Positions 46,144 through 55,900 of a DNA stretch of 64,000 nt are shown here, piece after piece. A program made the translations under genes and the position numbers. Below the pieces are notes generated by a model, which had not been told where the DNA came from, searched no databases, and saw only the letters and a list, made by a program, of their open reading frames with translations. The stretch comes from Sphingobacteriia bacterium RIFOXYC2_FULL_35_18. GTDB taxonomy: Bacteria > Bacteroidota > Bacteroidia > Chitinophagales > Chitinophagaceae. Positions within the stretch are counted from its first letter, which is position 1. Each line of letters begins with the position of its first letter. Where the stretch lies: the NCBI GenBank assembly GCA_001829005.1, contig MIAG01000004.1, forward strand, positions 124,001 through 188,000, given 5' to 3'.

Positions 46144-48294
46144 ATGAAAAAAATATTCCCTTTTTATGCTGTTATCCTGTTGATAATCAGTTGTTCAGAA
46201 AACACTAATATGAAAAAAGATACATATAATTGGCCAGGAGAAAAAGCACCTATAGCTGCACAAAAAGAACATATCAGAATACTACATGGAGACACAGTAC
46301 CAGACCCCTATTATTGGATGATTGACTATTTTAAAAAAGGACCAGATAGCACCCAAGTGTTGAACTATCTCAAAGATGAGAATGCTTATACCGAAAAAAT
46401 GATGGCAGGTACTAAAGACCTACAAATCAAACTTTTCAATGAAATGAAGGCCAGAATTAAAGAGAAGGATGAATCTGTACCTATATTTAAAAATGGCTAT
46501 TTCTACTACACTAGGGTTGAGGAGGGAAAACAATATTATAAATATTGTAGAAAGAAAGGAAGTTTAACTGCTAAAGAAGAAATATTATTAGATGTTGATA
46601 AGATGGCGGAGGGCAAACCCTATTATAATGTTACCGGCATGAGTGTAAGTCCAAACAACAATCTCCTGGTATTCGGAATAGATGAAGTTTCAAGAAGACA
46701 ATATACATTGAAAGTTAAAAATATCACTACAGGAGAAATATTGCCAGACCATATCGAAGGAACAAGCGGTTATGGAGTTTGGGCAAACGATAACAATACT
46801 ATTTTTTATACATTGAATCACCCAGTCACATTACTTTCTGAAAAAATAATGCGCCACCAAATAAATGGCAATAAAAAGGATGTAATGGTATATCAAGAAA
46901 AAGACAATAGTAACTATATAGGTGTAAGCAAATCTAAAAACGGACAGTATATTTTTATCAGTTCGCAAGCAACACTGTCTTCAGAACAATTTTATATTAA
47001 AGCCGATGAGCCTGAAGCTAAATTTCAATCCTTTCAGCCTAGACTCAAAAATGTATTGTATGATGTAGTTGCATTAAATGATAAATTCCTTATCAGAACC
47101 AATGAAAATGCGCTAAACTTTAAAGTGATGGAATGCCCATTAGACAAAACAAACCATACATTCTGGAAAGAACTTGTTCCACATCGGTCAGATGTATTGG
47201 TGCAAAATGTAGAAGCATTTAAAGACTATACAGTTATAACTGAAAGAAAAAACGGACTAATTCAACTTAGGATTAAACAAAACAGTGGTTCTTCAGAACA
47301 TTATATTCAATTTGATGAACCTGCTTATTCTGCGAATCTAGGTTCCAACCCAGAATTTAATAGTACTTCCCTTAGGTATACTTACACATCATTAACCACC
47401 CCATTCTCCGTTTTTGATTATGAGCTGTCTACAAAAACTAAAACGCTTAAAAAGCAACAAGAAGTAGTTGGAGGGTATAATCCATCAGACTATACCAGCG
47501 AACGGATATATGCAACTGCTAATGATGGCACTAAAATTCCTATTTCGCTAGTGTACAAAAAGGGCTTTAAAAAAGACGGGAATGCCCCCCTATTATTATA
47601 CGCGTATGGGTCATATGGATATAGTATTGACGCCGATTTTAGTAGCACAACGCTAAGCTTATTAAATAGAGGATTTGTATATGCAATTGCCCATATTAGA
47701 GGCGGAGAAGATTTAGGTAGACAATGGTATGAAGATGGAAAATTATTAAAGAAGAAAAACTCGTTTACCGACTTTATTAATTGCGGAGAATTTTTGGTAA
47801 ATAATAAATATACCAGTAAAGATCATTTATATGCCAATGGAGGAAGTGCCGGTGGTTTACTAATGGGTGCCGTAACCAATATGGCACCTGAATTATGGAA
47901 AGGGGTAATAGCAGAAGTTCCCTTTGTAGATGTTGTAAATACCATGCTTGATGAAAGTATCCCTTTAACAACGAATGAATTTGACGAATGGGGGAATCCA
48001 AAAGATAAAGTTTATTATGACTATCAAAAAAGTTATTCACCTTATGAGAATGTAGAAAAGAAAAACTATCCTCACCTTTTAGTTACCACGGGATTACACG
48101 ACAGTCAGGTTCAATATTTTGAACCAGCTAAATGGGTAGCAAGGCTTAGAACAATGAAAACAGATCAAAATCTACTACTACTCAAGACCAATATGGATTA
48201 TGGACATGGCGGTGCCTCGGGTAGATTTGATTACTTAAAAGAAACAGCACTCAATTTTGCTTTCTTGCTTGCTTTAGAAGGAATATCAGAATAA
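46144..48294 (+). CDS. Prolyl oligopeptidase-family (S9A/oligopeptidase B-like) lipoprotein peptidase
   Basis: A 716-residue serine peptidase. The N-terminus MKKIFPFYAVILLIISCSEN has a lipobox (LIISC), so it is probably a lipoprotein. The beta-propeller is followed by an alpha/beta hydrolase domain with the nucleophile in YANGGSAGGLLMGAVTN, the Asp in the DSQVQYFEP region, and the His in MDYGHGGASGRFDYL. VAHIRGGEDLGRQWYED-like features (AIAHIRGGEDLGRQWYEDG) are typical of oligopeptidase B. I use the ATG at 46144; an upstream start would add 29 residues without a recognisable signal. Confidence 0.92.
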   Translation: MKKIFPFYAVILLIISCSENTNMKKDTYNWPGEKAPIAAQKEHIRILHGDTVPDPYYWMIDYFKKGPDSTQVLNYLKDENAYTEKMMAGTKDLQIKLFNEMKARIKEKDESVPIFKNGYFYYTRVEEGKQYYKYCRKKGSLTAKEEILLDVDKMAEGKPYYNVTGMSVSPNNNLLVFGIDEVSRRQYTLKVKNITTGEILPDHIEGTSGYGVWANDNNTIFYTLNHPVTLLSEKIMRHQINGNKKDVMVYQEKDNSNYIGVSKSKNGQYIFISSQATLSSEQFYIKADEPEAKFQSFQPRLKNVLYDVVALNDKFLIRTNENALNFKVMECPLDKTNHTFWKELVPHRSDVLVQNVEAFKDYTVITERKNGLIQLRIKQNSGSSEHYIQFDEPAYSANLGSNPEFNSTSLRYTYTSLTTPFSVFDYELSTKTKTLKKQQEVVGGYNPSDYTSERIYATANDGTKIPISLVYKKGFKKDGNAPLLLYAYGSYGYSIDADFSSTTLSLLNRGFVYAIAHIRGGEDLGRQWYEDGKLLKKKNSFTDFINCGEFLVNNKYTSKDHLYANGGSAGGLLMGAVTNMAPELWKGVIAEVPFVDVVNTMLDESIPLTTNEFDEWGNPKDKVYYDYQKSYSPYENVEKKNYPHLLVTTGLHDSQVQYFEPAKWVARLRTMKTDQNLLLLKTNMDYGHGGASGRFDYLKETALNFAFLLALEGISE

Positions 48295-48304
48295 AAGCAA
48301 GTAA

Positions 48305-49024
48305 ATGAGTAATCAATTTTTTAGATTTAAGGAATTTACTGTTCATCAAGATAAAACAGCAATGAAAGTATGCACCGATGCATGTTTATTTGGAGCTTGG
48401 GTGGTAGATAATATAGATATGCCTAGCCTAAAAAATATACTTGATATTGGAACTGGCACCGGGTTACTTTCATTAATGTTGGCACAGTATAGCAAAGCTA
48501 GCATTGATGCGGTAGAAATTAATCCATTGGCGGTAGAGCAAGCAAGGTCAAATTTCAAAGAAAGCAAATGGGAAGATCAATTGCAGGTGCATGCAACCTC
48601 AATAATTGAATATGCACAATCAAATGAAAAGCAATTTGACTTAATTATTTCAAACCCGCCTTTCTTTGAACAACAATTAAAAAGCAAGGATTCACAAAGA
48701 AATATTGCGATGCATAGCGCCAAATTAACTTTAACTGAATTGGCCCGCTGTATCTTACAACTATTAACTGATTCTGGAAGAGCTGCCATATTATTACCAT
48801 GGAATAGATTGGAAGAATGGAGGGGTATTGCTGAAAAAATAGGCCTATTTGTTATCAAAGAAACTTTGGTAAAACAAAGTACTACCCACGATTATTTCAG
48901 GGTTATGATTTTACTGCAAAAAAAAGCTTCAACAACTAGCAATGATACCATAGTCATCAAAGATGGTAATGGATACAGCAAAGAATTCAGCAAATTATTG
49001 GCTCCTTATTATTTGGCTTTATAA
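48305..49024 (+). CDS. trmN6: tRNA1(Val) (adenine(37)-N6)-methyltransferase
   Basis: Methylates A37 of tRNA-Val. The 239-residue protein starts FFRFKEFTVHQDKTAMKVCT, the YfiC-type N-terminus, followed by the SAM-binding ILDIGTGTGLLSLML and the catalytic NPPFFEQQLK in IISNPPFFE. It lies 10 bp after the S9 peptidase gene. It is of note that the tRNA-Val(TAC) it likely modifies is also encoded in this window (14.7 kb). Confidence 0.92.
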   Translation: MSNQFFRFKEFTVHQDKTAMKVCTDACLFGAWVVDNIDMPSLKNILDIGTGTGLLSLMLAQYSKASIDAVEINPLAVEQARSNFKESKWEDQLQVHATSIIEYAQSNEKQFDLIISNPPFFEQQLKSKDSQRNIAMHSAKLTLTELARCILQLLTDSGRAAILLPWNRLEEWRGIAEKIGLFVIKETLVKQSTTHDYFRVMILLQKKASTTSNDTIVIKDGNGYSKEFSKLLAPYYLAL

Positions 49025-49066
49025 GTCATATATATTCTAACCCGCATTATTAACTAACTTAGCGTT

Positions 49067-49465
49067 ATGAAAATGTCTACTGTTCTGATAGGAGTATTGT
49101 ATATGCTAATTTTAGCATGCGGTAATCCTGATAAAAATTTCACTCCAGCCGAAAATGGATTAGATGCTGGAAGAGAGTTTATTGATGCTTGCTTAAAAGG
49201 GGATTTTAGTAAAGCTTCGTTTTATATGGTTGAGGATGAAAAGAATAAACAACTACTTTTAACGGTAGAAGCTGCCTATAGAGAAAGGGATAAAGAAGGT
49301 AGACAAGAATTAAGACTCGCTTCTATCAATATTAAAGAAGTTGTTGAACCTAATGATTCTACTGTACTATTATATTATAGTAACTCTTTAGATACTAGTG
49401 CTAAAAAAGCAGTCATTATTAAAAGAAACAATATTTGGCAAGTCGATTTTAAACAAACAAATTAA
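49067..49465 (+). CDS. Small lipoprotein with an NTF2-like (DUF4878-type) domain
   Basis: A 132-residue protein with a lipoprotein signal (VLIGVLYMLILACGNP; Cys18) and an alpha+beta domain: GLDAGREFIDACLKGDFSKA, then strands RLASINIKEVVEPNDSTVLL and KAVIIKRNNIWQVDFKQ. This arrangement is that of DUF4878 / NTF2-like lipoproteins. Function unknown. A second ATG two codons later is also possible. It precedes ppa by 18 bp and could be co-transcribed. Confidence 0.75.
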   Translation: MKMSTVLIGVLYMLILACGNPDKNFTPAENGLDAGREFIDACLKGDFSKASFYMVEDEKNKQLLLTVEAAYRERDKEGRQELRLASINIKEVVEPNDSTVLLYYSNSLDTSAKKAVIIKRNNIWQVDFKQTN

Positions 49466-49483
49466 TAAACAATATTAAAATTT

Positions 49484-50035
49484 ATGAATCAACAAACAGT
49501 TCTTCATCCTTGGCATGGTGTTCATTTTGGTGAAAATGCTCCTCGAATTGTGAATGCGGTTATTGAAATTCCACAAGGATCCAGATGTAAATATGAAATA
49601 GACAAACCAAGTGGACTATTAAAATTAGACAGGGTCATCTTCTCTTCCTTCTACTATCCCATTAATTATGGTTTTATTCCACAAACTTATGGTGGAGACA
49701 AAGACCCGCTAGATATATTGGTCATTACTTCATTGCCTGTTCAGCCATTAACACTGATGGAAGCAAAAGTAATTGGGGTAATGCAAATGATTGACGGAGG
49801 TGAACCAGACGACAAAATTATTGCTGTTGCAGCAACTGATCCTGGTGTAAACCATTACAATAATATTGAAGAATTGCCTAGACATTTCTTTGATGAATTA
49901 AGGCATTTCTTTCAAGAATATAAAAGGTTAGAAAAGAAAGAAGTTTTAGTAGAAGACTTTGGTGACAAAGCGAAAGCCTTAACCATTGTTGAAGAAGCAA
50001 TCGCATTTTATAAAGAAACTTTTATAAACAAATAA
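49484..50035 (+). CDS. ppa: Inorganic pyrophosphatase (family I)
   Basis: Hydrolyses pyrophosphate. The 183-residue protein carries the substrate and metal residues in VIEIPQGSRCKYEIDKPSG (Lys/Glu), FYYPINYGFIPQTYGGDKDP and the DxDxxD-type motif GGDKDPLDILV, followed by EDFGDKAKALTIV. Length is typical of bacterial family I enzymes. It is separated from the TSUP gene by only one base and probably shares its transcript. Confidence 0.96.
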   Translation: MNQQTVLHPWHGVHFGENAPRIVNAVIEIPQGSRCKYEIDKPSGLLKLDRVIFSSFYYPINYGFIPQTYGGDKDPLDILVITSLPVQPLTLMEAKVIGVMQMIDGGEPDDKIIAVAATDPGVNHYNNIEELPRHFFDELRHFFQEYKRLEKKEVLVEDFGDKAKALTIVEEAIAFYKETFINK

Positions 50036-50036
50036 A

Positions 50037-50462
50037 ATGAGTGTTACTACCCTACTTTTGCTACTATGCATTGGCCTAGCTGCCGGATTTTTAAGTGGTT
50101 TAGTAGGTATTGGTGGTGGCATCATTATGGTACCCGCCTTGGTGTTTTTCCTTGGGCTTACTCAAAAACAGGCCCAAGGAACTTCATTGGGGGTTCTAGT
50201 GCTTCCAGTAGTTGCCCTTGCTGTTTGGCAATACCATAAACAGGGGCAAATCAATTTTAATCATGTCTTTCTAATAGCTATAGCATTTATTACTGGGGGA
50301 TTCTTAGGGAGCAAATTAGCTTTGAGCTTAAGCGACGATAAAATGAAGAAAATATTTGCTGTTGTTCTATTGTTATTGAGCATCAAAATGTTGTTTTTCG
50401 ATAAGAAAAAAATTAGCACCACTGTTGAACCAACAAAAATTCAACAAAGCACCTCTCATTAG
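50037..50462 (+). CDS. Half-size TSUP family (TauE/SafE) membrane protein
   Basis: A 141-residue protein with four hydrophobic segments and one TSUP repeat: LAAGFLSGLVGIGGGIIMVPAL, then GTSLGVLVLPVVALAVWQYH and GGFLGSKLALSLSDDKMKK. Full-length family members (such as the gene at 23.9 kb) have two repeats in about 250 residues. The following C-terminus is short and polar (KISTTVEPTKIQQSTSH), with a clean stop. It starts one base after ppa. It must dimerise if it forms a transporter; this is inference. Confidence 0.85.
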   Translation: MSVTTLLLLLCIGLAAGFLSGLVGIGGGIIMVPALVFFLGLTQKQAQGTSLGVLVLPVVALAVWQYHKQGQINFNHVFLIAIAFITGGFLGSKLALSLSDDKMKKIFAVVLLLLSIKMLFFDKKKISTTVEPTKIQQSTSH

Positions 50463-50485
50463 CGGGTGAATTGATTCCGCCCCCT

Positions 50486-50493
50486 TATCTTTG
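50486..50493 (+). promoter_or_regulatory. Candidate -7 element TATCTTTG upstream of the 50-residue protein gene
   Basis: Exact TAnnTTTG match, 16 bp before the ATG at 50510. It argues for the short gene model over a longer in-frame start at 50471. Confidence 0.45.
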
Positions 50494-50509
50494 CATAAAA
50501 TACTATAAA

Positions 50510-50662
50510 ATGGAAGCAAAACAATCCACTGGTAAATATTGGGCGTTATTCTTTTTCTGGCTTGCAGCTTTAATTGTACTCCTATTTGTCTACCGTGAAT
50601 TCTTTTGGTTAGCGCTTCCTGGAACTGTTACCTATTTTGCTAAAGGGATGGATTTAATGTAG
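50510..50662 (+). CDS. 50-residue membrane peptide
   Basis: MEAKQSTGKYWALFFFWLAA begins a small protein with one or two membrane segments (WALFFFWLAALIVLLFVYRE and FFWLALPGTVTYF). I do not recognise a family. It has a candidate promoter of its own and a normal start and stop. It is convergent with the NlpC/P60 gene (7 bp gap). Whether it is translated is untested. Confidence 0.5.
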   Translation: MEAKQSTGKYWALFFFWLAALIVLLFVYREFFWLALPGTVTYFAKGMDLM

Positions 50663-50669
50663 TTTTCTC

Positions 50670-51452
50670 CTAAACAAGGCGCTTAACTATTCTTAACTGG
50701 TGTGTTCGTTCACCCGTTTCCCTATTTAGAATGCCAGCTTGATCAATATGGTCAATGCGAACCCTTCCCGACGCGTGAATGATTGTATGGGTATCCAATA
50801 GAATACCTACATGAGTTATCTTTCCTTCTTTGTTGTCAAAATAAGCAAGGTCACCGCATTGGGTCTCAGCGAGGAACCCAATATCTGTTCCTAACTCGGC
50901 TTGTTGGTATGCGTCTCTGGGTAATTGTATATTAAAATATTTATACACTTGTTGCACAAAACCACTGCAATCAATACCAAAAATGGACCTCCCTCCCCAC
51001 AAATAAGGGGTATTCATAAAAAGTTGAGAAATATGCTTTACTGATTCTGGCGAAAATGAAATTTTACCTGGTTTAAAAGTTTCTCCTTCATATTTAAATA
51101 CCAAATTGGGAAGACAGAGTTGCTGTTCTTGAAAAAGTTCCAACGAAGCACCAAATGGAAGTTTCATTTCAGTCCCATTTAACAGCATCAAATTTGAATA
51201 CGCAGGCATTATTGCACTGGATCTTCTCATAACCATCTCATCAGATATCAGCGTTAATTGGGCACTTTGACACCATCCTTCATACCCATCGTTCAGGCAC
51301 TTAATTTTTGTAAATGTGCCAGTTTGTAAAAGCTGGCCACCATCAACTATTTCGGCAGTTTCTCCAAACAAGATTTGGCTAACCATTTCACTTTGATGTG
51401 CCGCGTCTGCTCTTAAAGGGGCAACAGCAACAATTGCTACAACAAATGCCAT
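50670..51452 (-). CDS. NlpC/P60-family cell-wall hydrolase with SH3-like domain
   Basis: A 260-residue peptidase expected to cleave peptidoglycan peptides. The N-terminal SH3-type region (AIVAVAPLRADAAHQSEMVS, then GWCQSAQLTLI) is followed by the catalytic domain: Cys in GIDCSGFVQQVYKYF, preceded by YLWGGRSIF, and the His in KEGKITHVGILLDTHTII-like segment THVGILLDTHTIIHASG. The N-terminus reads as the SH3 fold itself rather than a cleavable signal, so export is not evident. It is divergent from the sigma factor gene. Confidence 0.9.
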   Translation of the reverse strand: MAFVVAIVAVAPLRADAAHQSEMVSQILFGETAEIVDGGQLLQTGTFTKIKCLNDGYEGWCQSAQLTLISDEMVMRRSSAIMPAYSNLMLLNGTEMKLPFGASLELFQEQQLCLPNLVFKYEGETFKPGKISFSPESVKHISQLFMNTPYLWGGRSIFGIDCSGFVQQVYKYFNIQLPRDAYQQAELGTDIGFLAETQCGDLAYFDNKEGKITHVGILLDTHTIIHASGRVRIDHIDQAGILNRETGERTHQLRIVKRLV

Positions 51453-51523
51453 TCAATATTTTTAATGAAAGATATGGAAATTTACGAAGCTTGCATCTTA
51501 AGAAAAATGAGTTAATTTAACAA

Positions 51524-52087
51524 GTGATTCAACAAACATTTAAACATATCACTGATATAGAACTTTTAAAGAAGTTTCAAACCGACCAAAATAAGGAGTG
51601 GTTAGGTATTTTGCTTCAACGTTATACGATGTTATTGCTTGGAGTATGCATGAAGTACCTCAAAAACGAGGAAGAAGCCAAAGACGCGGTTCAACAAATA
51701 TTTCTAAAAGCACTTAGTGAGTTAGAAAAATACCAAGTAGATTATCCGAAAAGCTGGCTATATAAAATTGCTTGTAATTACTGTTTAATGAAGCTTAGAG
51801 ACCAAAAAACATATCTATCAATAGATAATGAAACAATTTTAGCAGAAACAATAGAACAAGACAATACTTCAATTATTGAAAAGGAAATAAACTTAAACTT
51901 ATTAGAAGCTGCAATTAAAGAACTCAATAAAGAGCAAAAAACTTGTATAACTTTATTTTATCTTCAAAAGAAAAGTTATCAGCAAATAAGCTCAATTACC
52001 GGATTAAGTTTATTGCAAGTAAAAAGCAGTATTCAGAATGGAAAAAGAAATTTGAAAATTTTAATGGAGAAAAAACAATCTTTTTAA
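51524..52087 (+). CDS. ECF-type RNA polymerase sigma factor
   Basis: A 187-residue sigma-70-family protein. Region 2 has LKNEEEAKDAVQQIFLKALS and the DNA-melting YPKSWLYKIACNYCLMKLRD; region 4 has LNKEQKTCITLFYLQKKSYQ and the recognition helix QISSITGLSLLQVKSSIQNG. The start is GTG (51524), the only reasonable one. Its stop overlaps the start of the next gene (TAATG), typical of sigma/anti-sigma pairs. Confidence 0.9.
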   Translation: MIQQTFKHITDIELLKKFQTDQNKEWLGILLQRYTMLLLGVCMKYLKNEEEAKDAVQQIFLKALSELEKYQVDYPKSWLYKIACNYCLMKLRDQKTYLSIDNETILAETIEQDNTSIIEKEINLNLLEAAIKELNKEQKTCITLFYLQKKSYQQISSITGLSLLQVKSSIQNGKRNLKILMEKKQSF

Positions 52088-52437
52088 TGACTAATTGGAA
52101 AGACATATTTAAAAAAGAAACTGATATAACCAACGAGGAATTATTGAAATACCTTGATAAGGATATATCAGAGGATGAAATGAATGCCATTGAACAAAAA
52201 ATGGCCATATCCGATTTTGAAAATGATGCAATAGAAGGATTAGCACAACTAAAATCGAAAGAAAATATAATTGCAATAACAAATACACTCAATCAACAAC
52301 TTAAAAAACAAATTTCCAGATCTCACAAAAGAAATAAAAAGAGAAAAATTCAAGACCAACAATGGCTTATAGTGGCAGTACTTGCTGTTTTACTTTTGAG
52401 CGTTGTGGGCTACTTCTTGATTCATTATTATCGCTAG
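52087..52437 (+). CDS. Small membrane protein, putative anti-sigma factor
   Basis: A 116-residue protein with a cytoplasmic N-terminal half (ELLKYLDKDISEDEMNAIEQ, DFENDAIEGLAQLKSKE) and one C-terminal membrane segment (QWLIVAVLAVLLLSVVGYFL). The N-terminal part has the LLxYLxxxxSEDE...IE pattern of Bacteroidota anti-sigma factors (helical, without a zinc-binding HxxxCxxC). Translation is coupled to the ECF sigma gene. A longer reading from 51943 in this frame would overlap the sigma gene extensively and is rejected. The anti-sigma role is inferred from context. Confidence 0.7.
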   Translation: MTNWKDIFKKETDITNEELLKYLDKDISEDEMNAIEQKMAISDFENDAIEGLAQLKSKENIIAITNTLNQQLKKQISRSHKRNKKRKIQDQQWLIVAVLAVLLLSVVGYFLIHYYR

Positions 52438-52934
52438 GCCCTACAAAAATGTTGAATTAATGCAAATTGATCAGGAAACTGAGCAGCTAATTCTGCAGCT
52501 TTTGCCAATTCAAAATCAGCAAAATCAAACCCTGGAGAAACAGTACAACCAACTAATGAAAAACTTCCACTAGTTTTTGATGCAAACCAAGCACCGGCAG
52601 GAACCATGGCTTGAAATTGCTCTCCCATTTCAATATTACTTCCTAATTTAATGAGTTCATATTTTCCATTATCATGCAAAACATGAATATCAACTGCGTC
52701 ACCAGAATAAAAATGCCAACATTCATCCGATTGAATTCGATGAAAGGCAGAAAAAGAATTCTCCTCCAATAAAAAATAAATGGCAGTTGAAAAATTACGC
52801 TTCCCAATAAATCTTTCAGGCAAACTATTTGCTGGTATACACTCCAATGATCGATAGGTTTCCTTATAATAACCCCCTTCTGGGTGTGGTAACAATTGAT
52901 AAAACTCAATAATTTGTTGAACTTTTTTATTCAT
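52434..52934 (-). CDS. Cupin superfamily protein (DUF985)
   Basis: A 166-residue protein with the DUF985 cupin fold: YQLLPHPEGGYYKETYRS, TAIYFLLEENSFSAFHRIQS, DECWHFYSGDAVDIHVLHD, then the second half FQAMVPAGAWFASKTSGSFS. The histidines of FHRIQSDECWHFY may bind metal. Its biochemical role is unknown. The ATG at 52934 is used; a start at 52955 gives seven more residues. Its stop interlocks with the anti-sigma stop (CTAG). Confidence 0.9.
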   Translation of the reverse strand: MNKKVQQIIEFYQLLPHPEGGYYKETYRSLECIPANSLPERFIGKRNFSTAIYFLLEENSFSAFHRIQSDECWHFYSGDAVDIHVLHDNGKYELIKLGSNIEMGEQFQAMVPAGAWFASKTSGSFSLVGCTVSPGFDFADFELAKAAELAAQFPDQFALIQHFCRA

Positions 52935-52990
52935 TGATAAATTTTTAACTGCCACTATATCTTACTAATAATACCCCGTGATAAATCATT

Positions 52991-55900
52991 CTATTCAAAT
53001 TTGATCCAGTAGCTATAACTATAGTTTTTAAATGGCACCCGATACTTTTCTAAAGGCCAAGCACCCCAACTATCCATTCCTTGCAATCCTGTTTGATTCA
53101 AATCCATATGCAAATAAATTTCTGGTCTTTTAATCAATTCACCACTGTGGTATTGCTTTTTATTCATCTCTGGATCTAAATCATTTAAATGATAAGGTAA
53201 TGCTGAAAAACTCAACAAACGATCATTGTAAATAAACTTTATTTTTCTGCCCTTTGAATTACTGAAACTGACCCATCGAACTTCAGTATGGTTTCCACTT
53301 TCCTGCGGTCTAGCATAAGGATAGTATTGCTCGTCAATTGTTTGAGCATATTGCCCAATAAATGTATTCGTTTTCCTATCCCAATAATTTTCACCAGGGC
53401 CTCTACCATACCAATTGATATTGTAAAAGTCTCCAGTTAAGGTCAAATCATTTCCTGCTCTTAGCAAAAGCGAATATTTCCCTTTAATCGCTTCAAACTT
53501 ATTTTCAACTTTAATTGAACCGTCACCATAAATAGAATACACTTGGCTGTGTTTGGCATCTCCATTTAGTAAGGTTTTAGCTAAAACTACTTGAATGAGC
53601 CCTTTATTAATCTCTATAATAGAATGTTCCGTATTGTTTGAGCTATCATAAATATTGCGCCATACACGTAAGCTTTTATTAAATCCAGCCCCGATATCGT
53701 TGTCGGTAGGTGCTCTCCAAAAGGAGGGCACAGGACCTGATTGAATAATTTCATCTCCATTCTTTATATAGCTTTTTAATACCCCTTTTTCAATATCAAA
53801 CTTAACGGAGAAAGAACGTCCTTTGATTTGCAAGAATTGATTTGATTGGCTAACTGATAATCCATTCTTGAATGATGGAATACTATTATTTGCTTGCAAT
53901 TCATTTAATAAAAACTGTTCAGAAGCAATGATATAGTCTTGACTTAAAAAGGGTTCCTCCGTTTTTAAAGCGTAGTAAATATTTAATTGGTACTCTTTAT
54001 TTGCATTTCGTTTAAAATTTGTTGCAATTAAGAAAGAGTGCTCTTCTTGTGGCTCTATATGAATTGCTTCTATTTTACCCGTTTCTTTAACTAGTCCATT
54101 TTCTTGTAAAGCCCATCTCAAATAAACATTGTTTAACGACTTGAAGAAAAAACCATTTTTAATTAGTATTTGATTGTTCCCTTGATAACTGGTTTTGATA
54201 TTTTGATAAACCTGCTTCACTTCTAACGCCATTGGGGTGAGGTTTCTATATGCATCTACTACCCCTTTAACACAAAAATTATTGTCACTTAAATTTTCAT
54301 CAACTGGACCCTCCAATGGAAAATCTCCACCATAAGCTTTGATTCTTTTCCCATTTTTTACCGTGTCGATACTTTGATCAATCCATTCCCAAATAAAGCC
54401 GCCCTGCAGCTTAGGATTATTTTCAATTATCTTCCAATAGTCTTTAAAATTACCCAGACTGTTGCCCATTATATGTGCATATTCACTTTGAATATGAGGC
54501 AACTCAGCATTGGACTTAGCGTATTTTAACATACCATCCGGTGAAATATATTGTGGGCAAAAAATTTCAGAAAATGGCGTGTTATTGGGTTTCCCATAAT
54601 CAATATCTCTTTCATATTGAATGGGTAAACTGGTTTGCATTTTAAGCCAGTCAAAGGCAGTATAAAAATTACTTCCATCACCTGCTTCATTACCCAAAGA
54701 CCAAGTAATTACAGAAGTATGATTTTTATCCCTTTCATACATACGCTGCACCCTTTGCATATGAGCTTCTTTCCAAATTGATTTGTTACCTAGCGTTACA
54801 CTTAAATCATATCCTAAACCATGACTTTCAATATTTGCTTCATCCACCACATATAATCCGTATTTATCACAAAGCTCCATCCAATAAGGGTCAGGAGGAT
54901 AATGAGAATGCCTTACTGCATTAATATTTAGTTTTTTCATCATTTCCATATCCTTCAACATATCTTCTTTGCTTAATACATGACCATTTCGTGGATGATG
55001 CTCATGTCTATTAACACCCTTTAAAAAAATGCGTTTCCCGTTTACTAGGAAATTAGAGCCAATAATTTCAATCTTTTTAAACCCAACTCTTTGTGGAATT
55101 ATTTCTAGTACATCGCCATCTTTGTTTTTTAATATCAGATACAATGTATACAAGTATGGAGATTCAGCCGACCAAGCTTTTACATTTGGAATGCTGGTTT
55201 TAAATGATATAAAAGAATGGTAATTACCAAGAACTGTAGCAAAATCTTTAGTCCGTTCTTGAAAGATTGTTTTCCCTGAAATATCTTTTAGTAGAACCTC
55301 AATATTAAAGCTGTCTTTTTTACTTAAATACCCTTTTTCCAATTTGTAATTGTCTACTTCAACTTTAATATCTAACAGACCATTTTCGTATTGTTGATCT
55401 AGCTCAGCTTTAATTTTAAAATCCCGAATATTCAATTTATTCGTTGCAAATAAATACACCTCTCTCTCAATACCCGAGAACCTAAACATATCTTGACATT
55501 CCAAATAGCTGGCATCACTCCAGCGAAATACTTGAAAAGCAATGAGATTTTCCCCTTCTTTTAAATAACCAGTAATATCAAATTCAGCTGCGAGTTTACT
55601 GTCTTCGCTATAACCCACTTTTTTGCCATTTACCCAAACAAATAAGCAACTTTTAGCATTCCCAACATGCAAAAAAACCTGTTTCCCTTTAAACCCCTTG
55701 GGTAAAAATATTTTCTTCCGATATGAACCAACTGGATTATTGTTTGCTGGAATATCATAAGGAGGATTCATTTTACCATATCGAAGATTATGACCAGCAA
55801 AATCATAGGGCTGGTTTACATAAATAGGTAATCCATATCCATTTACTTCCCAACTTGCTGGAATTTTAAAGACCCCCCACATTGAATCATCAAAACTACT

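Noticed and set aside
50471..50509. A longer start for the 50-residue peptide gene
   Set aside because: The extension MIPPPYLCIKYYK would include the TATCTTTG promoter element and has no sign of coding selection.
51943..52086. An N-terminal extension of the small anti-sigma gene back to 51943
   Set aside because: It overlaps region 4 of the sigma factor in another frame; the ATG at 52087 with TAATG coupling is far better.
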